From the NCBI RefSeq assembly GCF_029839275.1, contig NZ_JAOCAH010000021.1, positions 1 to 64,000 of the forward strand: DNA of 64,000 nucleotides, in the 5' to 3' direction. Shown here piece after piece: positions 1 through 7,367 of the stretch. How positions within the stretch are numbered: the stretch's first letter is position 1; each line of letters begins with the position of its first letter. Position numbers and translations under genes: made by a program. The notes beneath the pieces are model-generated. The model was not told the origin of the DNA, ran no database searches, and saw nothing but the letters and a program-made list of their open reading frames with translations. This DNA is from Pseudomonas sp. GD03944 (GTDB taxonomy: Bacteria; Pseudomonadota; Gammaproteobacteria; Pseudomonadales; Pseudomonadaceae).

Positions 1-48
1 GCCCTGGGCTGCTGGCTGCTTTGTCGACTTCCGCCGTGGAGGTGCTGC

Positions 49-249
49 ATGGCCAAATCTGATCCCGTCGTTATCCCCTTCCCGGCTCCCGCCAGCTCGG
101 CCTCGGCTGATCGCCCCATTCCCGATGCGTTACCCGAGTTGCCGCCCGACTTGTCGTCGGCGCAGCAGGAAGCCGGCAAAGCGCTGCTGCATGACTTGAT
201 CCTGCTCTACGGCCAGACCCAGGCCGCAAGGAGGAACGGCCATGAATGA
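49..249 (+). CDS. Small hypothetical protein upstream of QslA-like gene, copy 1
   Basis: A 66-residue protein that I do not recognise. The ATG at 49 has a strong ribosome binding site (GGAGG, about 6 bases upstream). The N-terminal half is rich in Pro, Ala and Ser; the C-terminal half looks helical (about residues 35-60). Its stop codon overlaps the start of the next gene at 242 (ATGAATGA), which suggests translational coupling. The last third of the gene, from about base 150, is repeated near 2347-2446, where no start codon is left. The intact start, Shine-Dalgarno and coupling favour a real gene; its function is unknown. Confidence 0.55.
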   Translation: MAKSDPVVIPFPAPASSASADRPIPDALPELPPDLSSAQQEAGKALLHDLILLYGQTQAARRNGHE

Positions 250-538
250 GCGGCTGATGACCCACCTCCCCGCCCACGATGGGCACCCGGCTGCGGCATT
301 CGGGCTGGGCGAGGATTGTCAGGAGAGTTTCGCCCGGGGCGTGCAGCAGGCGCAGGCCTGGCTGGATGCGAAAGACAGCGGTTGGCTGTGGGCCAATCTG
401 TTGCTGGAGCGCCAGTTGTTCCCGCCGGGTGCGCAGCGCCATGCCTTCGAGCTGGGCTTTCTCAGCCGCGTGCACCAGCGCCTGTGTTCGCCGTTGGGTG
501 GCGAGCACGTGGCGCGGCGCACGGCGTTGAGGTTGTAG
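242..538 (+). CDS. Small conserved Pseudomonas protein, possibly QslA-like, copy 1
   Basis: A 98-residue, probably cytoplasmic, helical protein with no signal peptide or membrane segment. The start at 242 is backed by AAGGAGG about 8 bases upstream and by overlap with the preceding stop. It has a conserved-looking core (AWLDAKDSGWLWANLLLERQ, then FELGFLSRVHQRL). It resembles my memory of the LasR-specific antiactivator QslA family, small dimeric proteins that bind LasR and block its dimerisation, but I cannot confirm this without a search. A near copy at 2439-2735 matches 88 of 98 residues. The MFS exporter gene lies between the copies on the opposite strand. Confidence 0.6.
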   Translation: MNERLMTHLPAHDGHPAAAFGLGEDCQESFARGVQQAQAWLDAKDSGWLWANLLLERQLFPPGAQRHAFELGFLSRVHQRLCSPLGGEHVARRTALRL

Positions 539-655
539 CGGCTGGCGCCTGGAGGGCTTGCCTGCTGCGGTGCCAGCGGCGGGCAGGCCTTACGCCGTCG
601 CTGGATCGATGCCCTCCCCCCGGCTGCCTGGCGAAAAATAAACCCCTCCCCTTTT

Positions 656-2182
656 CTAAGGGGCGCTCATTGTGCGTTCGTTGGCCGAGGACCTGCGGTA
701 GTTTTTCAGCAGCACGAACACCACCAGTGCAAGCAGTCCCAACAACGCAGCACAGGTACTCAGCAAAACCGACGTGGTGGAGGAAAAGGCAACCTTCGCG
801 CCCTCTATCAGCGCGGCAGCCTGGCCTGCCGGGAGTTCACTGGCCACCAGGTAGCTGTCACCAATCGACGTCACAGCGCGTGCAGCAAGCGTCGGCTCCA
901 GGTCTGGAGGAAGCGAGAGCGAGCGACTGAAGACGCTGGACATGAACACGCCAAAAAAGGTGATGCCCAGACCGGATCCCAGCTCGTACGCCGAGGCCTC
1001 GAGTGAACCGGCAGCGGCCCCCTTGCTGGCGTCCACGGCGCCCATGATGGCGATGGACGAAGCGGTCAGCCCGATGCTCAGTGCCAGCCCGAGCAGTGCC
1101 AGCAGAAACGGAAGGACCAGGCCCGCCTCGAAGCCCACCAAGGGCAGCAGGGCCAGGGAGCCTGCCGACACGACCAGCGACAGGCTTGCCACCAGACGCA
1201 GACCGAGCCGGTTGGACAGAAGACCGGCCACCGGCCCGCCAACGGCGGCTGCCACCATGATGGGAATCATGAAAATACCGGCTTGAAGCGGCGTTCGGTC
1301 CAGCACGTATTGCAGTTCCATCGCCAGGGTCAGCTCGACGCCAGCCAGCGCGCCGGTCACGAACAACGCCATGACGATTCCGGCCAGGATGGCTGGATGT
1401 GCGAACAATCCCAGATCCAGCATGGGCACGGTCGATTGCAACTGCTTGCGCACAAACACCCCAAGCAGCCCCAGACCGAACAGCATGATCGCGGCGATGA
1501 CCGGCAGCGATGCCGTCGCGCCAATCCCGGCCTTGACGCCATACACGACGGCGATGACGCCGATGATCAGCATAAGGGCCTGGCCTATCTTCCATTCGCC
1601 CGGGTTGATGGTTTCCACGCGGGGCAGCAGTACGCATGCGGCTGGAATAACCACCGCCATCAGCGGCACATTGATCAGGAACACCGACCCCCACCAGAAA
1701 TGCTCCAGCAACGCACCGCCAACCAGTGGTCCCACGGCAGCGCCTGCTGCGCTGACCGTCCCCCATATGCCCAAGGCCATGGCCCGTTCCTGCTCATCTT
1801 CGAAGGTGCGACGGATGATCCCCAGCACGCAGGGCATGATCATCGCCCCACCCAGCGCGAGCAGCATGCGCGCACCGATCAGCATGGCGGGTGTCCGGGA
1901 AAACGCGGCCAACAGAGACGCCATGCCGAACACGGCCAAACCGATCAACAACACACGGCGATTACCCAGGCGGTCGGCCAGCGTCCCCATCGGCACCAGC
2001 AACCCGGCCATGAGCAACGGATACACATCGATGATCCACAGTACCTCGGTGCTGCTCGCTTTGAGCGCCTGGGTCAGCGACGGCACGGCAATATGCAGGA
2101 TGGTCATGTCGATCACCACCGGCAGGAACGCCAACATGACGGCAGTGAGGATCAACCAACGGTTGTGGGGGGTGGAGGACAT
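656..2182 (-). CDS. smvA: MFS drug exporter, DHA2 family (SmvA/QacA-like, 14 TM)
   Basis: A 508-residue inner-membrane proton-coupled antiporter, probably exporting cationic biocides or dyes. The N-terminus (PVVIDMTILHIAVPSL, then ELLWIID-like, then GTLADRLGNRRVLLIG) matches the SmvA branch: an acidic residue in TM1 and the motif A loop GxLaDRxGxRR. Fourteen hydrophobic segments fit the DHA2 family. I chose the ATG at 2182, which begins MSSTPHNRW; an in-frame TTG at 2224 would add 14 non-hydrophobic residues. A perfect 10-base inverted repeat at 2232-2253 lies about 50 bases upstream and could be a TetR-type operator. SmvA genes usually have a divergent TetR gene (smvR); none is present here. 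The substrate is not determined. Confidence 0.8.
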   Translation of the reverse strand: MSSTPHNRWLILTAVMLAFLPVVIDMTILHIAVPSLTQALKASSTEVLWIIDVYPLLMAGLLVPMGTLADRLGNRRVLLIGLAVFGMASLLAAFSRTPAMLIGARMLLALGGAMIMPCVLGIIRRTFEDEQERAMALGIWGTVSAAGAAVGPLVGGALLEHFWWGSVFLINVPLMAVVIPAACVLLPRVETINPGEWKIGQALMLIIGVIAVVYGVKAGIGATASLPVIAAIMLFGLGLLGVFVRKQLQSTVPMLDLGLFAHPAILAGIVMALFVTGALAGVELTLAMELQYVLDRTPLQAGIFMIPIMVAAAVGGPVAGLLSNRLGLRLVASLSLVVSAGSLALLPLVGFEAGLVLPFLLALLGLALSIGLTASSIAIMGAVDASKGAAAGSLEASAYELGSGLGITFFGVFMSSVFSRSLSLPPDLEPTLAARAVTSIGDSYLVASELPAGQAAALIEGAKVAFSSTTSVLLSTCAALLGLLALVVFVLLKNYRRSSANERTMSAP

Positions 2183-2231
2183 GGCCGCTATCTCAGTTTT
2201 AACGAGCGGCGCATGATTCACCAAAGGACCT

Positions 2232-2253
2232 AATGAGTCAACATTGACTCATT
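2232..2253. promoter_or_regulatory. Perfect palindrome, putative repressor operator of the MFS gene
   Basis: Two 10-base arms (AATGAGTCAA and TTGACTCATT) are separated by CA. The site lies about 50 bases upstream of the exporter start. Half-sites with TTGACTCA and overlap with a possible -35 (TTGACT) are typical of TetR/MarR operators controlling efflux genes. The regulator is not encoded next to it. Confidence 0.6.
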
Positions 2254-2347
2254 TGAGACAAATCAACCGAATAAAAACCAGTTTCTCGCAGGTGGCTCCC
2301 GGACAGATGACCGGCAATGGGCCGATTTATCATGCTTTAGCCGTCAC

Positions 2348-2446
2348 CTGTCTTCGGCGCAGCAGGACGCCGGCAGAGCGCTGCTGCATGACTTGATCCT
2401 GCTTTACGGCCAGACCCAGGCCGCAAGGAGGAACGGCCATGAATGA
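2348..2446 (+). pseudogene. Truncated relic of the small upstream ORF, copy 2
   Basis: This stretch matches bases 151-249 with no indels (constant offset of 2197 bases) and keeps the reading frame through the same stop. The 5' half of the ORF, including the ATG and ribosome binding site, is missing: upstream of about 2347 the sequence is unrelated and I find no in-frame ATG, GTG or TTG nearby. It is therefore a decapitated copy of the gene at 49-249. Confidence 0.6.
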
Positions 2447-2735
2447 GCGGCTGATTACCCACCTCCCCGCCCACGAAGGGCACCCGGCTGCGGCGTTCGG
2501 GCTGGGTGAGGATTGCCGGGAGAGTTTCGCCCGGGGCGTGCAGCAGGCGCAGGCCTGGCTGGATGCAAGCAATAGCGGTTGGCTGTGGGCCACGCTGATG
2601 CTGGAGCGCCAGCTGTTCCCACCGGGTGCCCAGCGCCACGCGTTCGAACTGGGCTTTCTCAGCCGCGTGCACCAGCGCCTGTGTTCGCCTCTGGGTGGCG
2701 GCCACATGGCGCAGCGTACGGCGTTGAGGTTGTAA
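2439..2735 (+). CDS. Small conserved Pseudomonas protein, possibly QslA-like, copy 2
   Basis: A 98-residue paralogue of the protein at 242-538. Ten substitutions are spread along the chain (positions 6, 13, 27, 44, 45, 52, 54, 88, 90 and 92), most of them conservative, and there are no indels. This suggests that both copies are under selection. The same AAGGAGG ribosome binding site and overlapping upstream stop are present. The upstream partner ORF is truncated here, so this copy needs another promoter. The family assignment is as tentative as for copy 1. Confidence 0.6.
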   Translation: MNERLITHLPAHEGHPAAAFGLGEDCRESFARGVQQAQAWLDASNSGWLWATLMLERQLFPPGAQRHAFELGFLSRVHQRLCSPLGGGHMAQRTALRL

Positions 2736-2751
2736 CGGTCGGCGCGTGAAA

Positions 2752-2790
2752 GGCCTGCCCCCTGCGGTTCCAGCGGCGGGCAGGCCTGTT
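2752..2790 (+). terminator. Hairpin after copy 2 of the small gene
   Basis: GGCCTGCCC pairs with GGGCAGGCC around a 17-base loop, followed by TGTTC. A degenerate version follows copy 1 near 555-592, so the hairpin belongs to the duplicated segment. The T-run is weak. It also lies at the 3' end of the convergent LysR gene. Confidence 0.4.
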
Positions 2791-2792
2791 CA

Positions 2793-3656
2793 TCACGTGC
2801 CCGCCCCCTGCAAACACTCGATAAACCCCGCCGCCGCATGGGAGTGGCTGATCTTGCGGTGCAGCGCGCCGATTTCGCGGTGGGCCTGGGTGGGTTCGAG
2901 GGGGATGGCGCGGACGGTGGGTGGCAGCGGCAGGATGGTTTCGGTCAGCGGCACCACGGCCACACCCAGGCCGCTTTCGACCATCGCCACCATGGCCTGG
3001 ATATCGTCGACCTCGATCCACTCCTGGACTGCCACTGACTCTTCGAGCAGGAAGCGCTCCACCTGGCGCCCGCCGAACGAGGAGCGGCTGTAGCGAATGA
3101 AGGGTTGCTCCAGCAGCACCTCTCGCCAGTCATTGCCGTCGATAGCCTGGCCGGCGAGCAGCACATAGGGCTCGCGCACCAGGGGCGTCCACATCAGGTC
3201 CCGGGGCGGTTCGAATGCCGGGCGGATGAGGATCGCCAGGTCCAGCTCACCGGCTTCGACCTGGTCCATAAGATGCAACGAAACGTCCGGCGACAGGTGC
3301 ACCCGGCACTGCGGGAAGCGCTGGCGGAACGGCACCAGCGCGCGCGTAAGGAGGGTGGCCTGCACCGAGGCAATCGCGCCGATCTTCAGCGGCGTGTTCC
3401 ACTCTTCGTCCTTCAGTGGGTCGCCGAGGGCGTCGAACTCGAGCACCAGCGCTTCGGCCCGGGCCAGGGTGCGCAGGCCGGCGGCATTCAGCGTCGCCGA
3501 GCGGCCGGTTCGCTCGAACAGGTCGAAGCCCAGGGTTTCTTCCAGGCGCCGCATGTGGCCGCTGACTGCCGCCTGGGTCAGGCCGATGCGCTCGCCCGCG
3601 GCGCGGAAGGTGCCATGGCGCGCCACGGCGATCAGGGTACGCAGTTCAGTGATCAT
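2793..3656 (-). CDS. LysR-family transcriptional regulator
   Basis: A 287-residue regulator. The N-terminal winged helix-turn-helix (about residues 1-60; AVARHGTFRAAGERIGLTQA, then VSGHMRRLEETLG) is typical of LysR proteins, followed by a periplasmic-binding-protein-like co-inducer domain (about 90-285). It is transcribed divergently from the VOC gene at 3773, across a 116-base gap that holds an inverted repeat. This is the classic layout of a LysR regulator with its target operon, so it probably controls the VOC/homoserine-dehydrogenase-like/amidotransferase cluster. The inducer is unknown. Confidence 0.85.
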   Translation of the reverse strand: MITELRTLIAVARHGTFRAAGERIGLTQAAVSGHMRRLEETLGFDLFERTGRSATLNAAGLRTLARAEALVLEFDALGDPLKDEEWNTPLKIGAIASVQATLLTRALVPFRQRFPQCRVHLSPDVSLHLMDQVEAGELDLAILIRPAFEPPRDLMWTPLVREPYVLLAGQAIDGNDWREVLLEQPFIRYSRSSFGGRQVERFLLEESVAVQEWIEVDDIQAMVAMVESGLGVAVVPLTETILPLPPTVRAIPLEPTQAHREIGALHRKISHSHAAAGFIECLQGAGT

Positions 3657-3681
3657 GGCGACTGATAACGCTCCGTTTTAC

Positions 3682-3710
3682 TCACGATCAGAACATATCG
3701 TTTTTCGTGA
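3682..3710. promoter_or_regulatory. Inverted repeat between divergent LysR and VOC genes
   Basis: TCACGA and TCGTGA are separated by 17 bases, and a nested ACGAT-N8-ATCGT dyad is present. The site lies in the divergent promoter region between starts 3656 and 3773, where a LysR-type protein would bind. Assignment is by position and symmetry only. Confidence 0.45.
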
Positions 3711-3772
3711 TTCTTGTCGCCGACTAGGATGGACCTCGCTGACCCACTCCCGCCCCCAACGAGGAAGCCCCC

Positions 3773-4195
3773 ATGACTGCGCTCTGCCCCTTCCACCTTG
3801 CATTTCCGGTTGACGATCTGGCGGCCGCCCGCGATTTTTACGGCAACCTGCTCGGTTGCAGCGAAGGCCGCAGTTCGGCGGACTGGATCGACTTCAATTT
3901 CTACGGTCACCAAATCGTCGCGCACCTGGCGCCCGATGAAGCGGGCGCGGTGCCGGTCAACGCGGTGGACGGCCATGGCGTGCCGGTGCGCCACTTCGGT
4001 GTCGTCCTGCCGATGCAGGACTGGCAGGCGGCCGCCGAGCGCCTGACCGAGGCGAACGTCGAGTTCATCATCAAGCCCTATATCCGTTTCAAGGGCGAAC
4101 CGGGTGAACAGGCCACCATGTTTTTCAAAGACCCCAGCGGCAACGCGGTCGAGATGAAGGCCTTTGCCGACATCAACAACCTGTTCGCCAAGTAA
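3773..4195 (+). CDS. VOC (glyoxalase/bleomycin-resistance/dioxygenase) family protein
   Basis: A 140-residue cytoplasmic protein with the paired beta-alpha-beta-beta-beta fold of the vicinal oxygen chelate family. The first half holds FHLAFPVDDLAAARDFYGNL with a metal-type His, the second half VRHFGVVLPMQDW and a terminal FFKDPSGNAVEMKAF, where Glu is the usual last metal ligand. The start follows GAGGAAG. It is the first gene of a tight three-gene cluster, 19 bases before the homoserine-dehydrogenase-like gene. Members include lyases, isomerases and dioxygenases; the substrate cannot be read from the sequence. Confidence 0.8.
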   Translation: MTALCPFHLAFPVDDLAAARDFYGNLLGCSEGRSSADWIDFNFYGHQIVAHLAPDEAGAVPVNAVDGHGVPVRHFGVVLPMQDWQAAAERLTEANVEFIIKPYIRFKGEPGEQATMFFKDPSGNAVEMKAFADINNLFAK

Positions 4196-4214
4196 CCGCG
4201 CAAGGACAGAACCC

Positions 4215-5222
4215 ATGCAAACGCTCAAGGTTGCTATCGCCGGCTTCGGCGGCGTGGGCCGCGCAACGGCACAGCTGCTGCTGTCGCGCCGCGAGCGCTA
4301 TCGCCAGGTGTATGGCGTGGACGTGCGCCTGGTGGCGGTGTGCGGCTCGCGCACCGGCCTGGCCGATGCAGCCGGCCTGGAAGCGGACCGCCTGGATTCC
4401 CTCGAAGCGGGCCTGTCGGGGCCGGATTTCATCCAGGCCAGCGATGCCGAGGTGCTGATCGAGGCGGGGCCGAGCGACTTCCGCACGGGCGGGCCGGGCC
4501 TTGCCTACCTGCGCGAGGCGCTGGCGACCGGGCGGGACTGCATCGTCATTTCCAAGGGCGCACTGGTGCACAGCGGGCCGCACCTGCGCGACCTCGCCCA
4601 GGCGTCCGGGGCGCTGCTCAAGCTCAGTGGCGCGGCCGCCGCCGCCCTGCCGACGCTGGACTTGCTCGAACACAGCTTGGCCGGCTGCCAGGTGTTCAGC
4701 GTCGAGGGCATCCTCAATGCCACCACCAACTACCTGCTGGACGCCATGATCAACCAGGGCCTCGGTTTCGACGCCGCGTTGCGCGAGGCCCAGGCCGGCG
4801 GCTTTGCCGAAGCCGACCCGCGCAACGACACCGAGGGCTGGGACACCGCCTGCAAGCTGTTGCTGCTCGCCAACTTCGGCCTCGGCGCCGACCTGACGAT
4901 GGACGACCTGGTGGTCGATGGCATCCAGTCGGTCACCGCCGAACGCATCGCCGCGTGGCGCGCCCAAGGGCTGGTGCCTAAGCTGGTGGGCAGCCTGACC
5001 CAGGTGGGTGGGGAGGTCTGCGCCAGCGTCGGCATCAAGACCTATCCCGCATCCGACCCCTTCGCCCAGGTGAACGGCAAGAACAAGGCGATCCGCATCA
5101 CCACCGATGCCATGGGCGAAACGCTGGCGATCGGCTGCGGCGTGGAGCCGCTGGCCACGGCCGCCGCCGCGCTGAAAGACCTCGAACACATCCTATTGGC
5201 CAGGGCCGCTCGGCCCGCCTGA
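4215..5222 (+). CDS. Homoserine dehydrogenase-like oxidoreductase, no ACT domain
   Basis: A 335-residue protein with a Rossmann nucleotide-binding start (VAIAGFGGVGRATAQLL, about residues 5-22) and the family signature GILNATTNYLL, then EADPRNDTEGWDTACK with the catalytic Asp and Lys. Classical Hom proteins are ~430 residues with a C-terminal ACT domain; this one lacks it and should be feedback-insensitive. I chose the ATG at 4215, preceded by AAGGA; an upstream in-frame ATG lies inside the VOC gene. The genomic context (VOC, amidotransferase, LysR) suggests a specialised aldehyde or semialdehyde reduction rather than the main threonine pathway. That role is inference. Confidence 0.75.
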   Translation: MQTLKVAIAGFGGVGRATAQLLLSRRERYRQVYGVDVRLVAVCGSRTGLADAAGLEADRLDSLEAGLSGPDFIQASDAEVLIEAGPSDFRTGGPGLAYLREALATGRDCIVISKGALVHSGPHLRDLAQASGALLKLSGAAAAALPTLDLLEHSLAGCQVFSVEGILNATTNYLLDAMINQGLGFDAALREAQAGGFAEADPRNDTEGWDTACKLLLLANFGLGADLTMDDLVVDGIQSVTAERIAAWRAQGLVPKLVGSLTQVGGEVCASVGIKTYPASDPFAQVNGKNKAIRITTDAMGETLAIGCGVEPLATAAAALKDLEHILLARAARPA

Positions 5223-5239
5223 CACCCGGAACACTGACC

Positions 5240-5944
5240 ATGACCCAACGCACCCTGCTCGCCATCCGCCACGTCGGTTTCGAGGACCTCGGCAGCTTCG
5301 CGCAACCGCTGCGCGACGCTGGCTACCGCATCGATTACATCGAGGCCGCCGAACACGACATCAGCCAGCTCGACCCGCTGGGCCCCGACCTGCTGGTGGT
5401 ACTCGGCGGGCCGATTGGCGTCTACGACCACGAGGCTTACCCGGTGGTCTCCGCCGAGACCGCCTTGCTGCGCGAGCGCCTGGCGGCCAACCGCCCGACC
5501 CTCGGCATCTGCCTCGGCGCGCAGCTGATGGCCGCCGCCCTCGACGCGCGGGTGTATCCCGGCCCGGCCAAGGAAATCGGCTGGTCGGTGCTCGACCTGG
5601 CCAGCAACGTCGAGCACCAGCCCCTCGCGGCGCTGCGCAACGTGCCCGTGCTGCACTGGCACGGCGACACTTTCGACCTGCCGGAAGGCTGCGCACGCCT
5701 CGCCTCCACTTCGATCTGCCGCAACCAGGCGTTCTCCCGCGGGCCGAACGTGCTCGGCCTGCAGTTCCACCCGGAGGCGCTGGGTGCGCGCTTCGAGCAC
5801 TGGCTGCTGGGCCATGCCAGCGAACTGGCCACCTCAGGCATCGACCCGATCACCCTGCGCTACGACGCCAAGCGCTACGCCCAGGGCCTGGAACAGGCCA
5901 GCGCGACGCTGATCACCGAGTGGCTGGCACGGCTGGAACACTAA
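5240..5944 (+). CDS. Class I glutamine amidotransferase family protein
   Basis: A 234-residue protein. The nucleophile-elbow Cys is in GICLGAQL (about residue 93), and the His-Glu pair is in LQFHPEA (about 178-180). VVLGGPIGVYDHEAYP is typical of the GMP-synthase-like, stand-alone amidotransferase group, which includes gamma-glutamyl-hydrolase-like enzymes such as PuuD relatives. It has no signal peptide. It starts 17 bases after the homoserine-dehydrogenase-like gene and is probably co-transcribed with it. No synthetase partner lies next to it, so it may act as a hydrolase on gamma-glutamyl or related amide compounds. Confidence 0.8.
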   Translation: MTQRTLLAIRHVGFEDLGSFAQPLRDAGYRIDYIEAAEHDISQLDPLGPDLLVVLGGPIGVYDHEAYPVVSAETALLRERLAANRPTLGICLGAQLMAAALDARVYPGPAKEIGWSVLDLASNVEHQPLAALRNVPVLHWHGDTFDLPEGCARLASTSICRNQAFSRGPNVLGLQFHPEALGARFEHWLLGHASELATSGIDPITLRYDAKRYAQGLEQASATLITEWLARLEH

Positions 5945-5955
5945 AGAGAGCAGGC

Positions 5956-5990
5956 AAAAAAACGCCGACGCGGCTGGGCCGGTCGGCGCG
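5956..5990 (-). terminator. Intrinsic terminator of the metQ-like gene
   Basis: On the minus strand CGCCGAC pairs with GTCGGCG around a 12-base loop, and the stem is followed by seven T residues (plus-strand A-run 5956-5962). It lies downstream of the binding-protein gene at 6075-6857. Confidence 0.7.
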
Positions 5991-6074
5991 AAACTGCAAA
6001 CCTGTTTGCACAGGTTCACCACCGTGGTCGTTGCTCACCAGGCCCCGGTGCGGAGCTGGTGAGGCTGAGGTCGA

Positions 6075-6857
6075 TCAGAACGCCGGGACAACGGCGCCCG
6101 AATAGCGCTTCTCGATAAAGGCTTTCACTTCAGGACTGGTCAGCGCGGCGGACAGCTTCTTGATGGCATCGCTGTCCTGGTTGTCCGGGCGGGCCACCAG
6201 GTAGTTCACGTACGGGGAGTCACGGCCTTCGATGACCAGCGCGTCCTTACCCGGATCGAGCTTGGCTTCCAGGGCGTAGTTGGTGTTGATCAGCGCCAGG
6301 TCGACCTGATCCAGCACGCGCGGCAGGATGGCCGCTTCCAGCTCCTTGAACTTGAAGTTGTGCGGGTTCTCGGCGATGTCCTTCGGCGTCGCCTGGGCGT
6401 TGCTCGGGTCTTTGAGCTTCAGCAGACCGGCCTTCTGCAGCAGCAACAGAGCACGGCCGCTGTTGCTGCCCTCGTTCGGGATGGCGATGGTCGCGCCGTC
6501 CGGCAGCTCGCTCAGCGCCTTGTACTTGCTGGAGTAACCGCCGAAGGGCTCGACGTGCACGCCCTTGACGATCACCAGGTCAGTGCCGCGGCTGGAGTTG
6601 AAGGTGTCCAGGTAAGGCTTGGTCTGGAAGTAGTTGGCATCCAGCTGCTTCTGCTGCACCTGCAGGTTGGGTTGAACGTAATCGGTGAAGACTTTGACAT
6701 CCAGATCGACCCCCTCCTTCGCCAGCTGCGGCTTGATCAGCTCGAGGATCTCCGCGTGCGGTACAGGCGTGGCGGCCACGACCAGCTTCTCGCCAGCCTG
6801 GGCGGCAGAAATCGAAAAGGCAGCCGCGAGGGCGGTCAACAGCAGTGCTTTCTTCAT
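6075..6857 (-). CDS. metQ: MetQ/NlpA-family ABC transporter substrate-binding protein
   Basis: A 260-residue periplasmic binding protein. The first ~21 residues form a signal peptide (Lys-Lys, hydrophobic core, AQA cleavage site). The mature part carries family signatures: VVAATPVPHAEILE, then YVQPNLQVQQKQLDANYFQ, then GATIAIPNEGSNSGRALLLL. MetQ proteins bind D/L-methionine and are usually lipoproteins; here there is no lipobox Cys, so the product should be a soluble periplasmic protein. No metN ATPase or metI permease gene is adjacent, so it must work with a transporter encoded elsewhere or bind a different ligand. Confidence 0.8.
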   Translation of the reverse strand: MKKALLLTALAAAFSISAAQAGEKLVVAATPVPHAEILELIKPQLAKEGVDLDVKVFTDYVQPNLQVQQKQLDANYFQTKPYLDTFNSSRGTDLVIVKGVHVEPFGGYSSKYKALSELPDGATIAIPNEGSNSGRALLLLQKAGLLKLKDPSNAQATPKDIAENPHNFKFKELEAAILPRVLDQVDLALINTNYALEAKLDPGKDALVIEGRDSPYVNYLVARPDNQDSDAIKKLSAALTSPEVKAFIEKRYSGAVVPAF

Positions 6858-7189
6858 CGTATTGTTCTCGTGTTGGCGACTCTGGCTGGATCTTCAGCCA
6901 TGAGCAGGGAGTAATGACCCGGCCTGGTGCAGCGGGGTGAGCGCGACATTACGGGGATTTTTTATTCCACAAAAATACTTAATTATTATTTTGTTATTTC
7001 TTTTAGAAATATAAAGTGAAGCGCATTAATCCGGAAAACCGGCGATACGCCAGCATCGCGCAGGTGCTACAGCCGGGGCGAACAGGGCAGGAAAAACGAC
7101 GGGAACGCGCAAGCACCTGAAAGCATGCGAAAAAATTGCGAAACGGGCTTCGCCAAACGCACTTAGGCTGCTATCATGCGCGCCGCCAC
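6858..7189. other. Intergenic region with AT-rich block, metQ-like and tRNA-Ser promoters
   Basis: No gene seen. Bases about 6955-7020 are strikingly AT-rich for this genome (runs such as TTAATTATTATTTTG) and probably hold the promoter or upstream activating DNA of the binding-protein gene. The right part precedes the tRNA-Ser. Confidence 0.5.
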
Positions 7190-7279
7190 GGGAAGATGCC
7201 GGAGTGGCCGAACGGGACGGATTCGAAATCCGTTGTATCAGCGATGGTACCTAGGGTTCAAATCCCTATCTTCCCGCCA
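7190..7279 (+). tRNA. tRNA-Ser (anticodon CGA)
   Basis: A 90-base class II tRNA. The 7-bp acceptor stem pairs 7190-7196 with 7269-7275, and the discriminator G and encoded CCA are at 7276-7279. The anticodon arm reads GGATT-CGA-AATCC, which decodes UCG serine. It has a long variable arm and a T-arm with GGTTCAAATCC. A strong terminator follows. Confidence 0.95.
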
Positions 7280-7292
7280 TATCGCAAGACTG

Positions 7293-7330
7293 AAAGCCCC
7301 TGAAGCTCGTTGAGTTTCAGGGGCTTTTTG
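7293..7330 (+). terminator. Intrinsic terminator of tRNA-Ser
   Basis: AAGCCCCTGAA pairs with TTTCAGGGGCTT (one mismatch) around a short loop, followed by TTTTTG. Confidence 0.85.
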
Positions 7331-7367
7331 TTTCTATGGCGAACGAAGTGTCGAGGAAAGCCACCAC

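Noticed and set aside
2183..2224. N-terminal extension of the MFS exporter from a TTG codon at 2224
   Set aside because: The added residues are not part of the first transmembrane region and not family-like. The ATG at 2182 gives the expected N-terminus.
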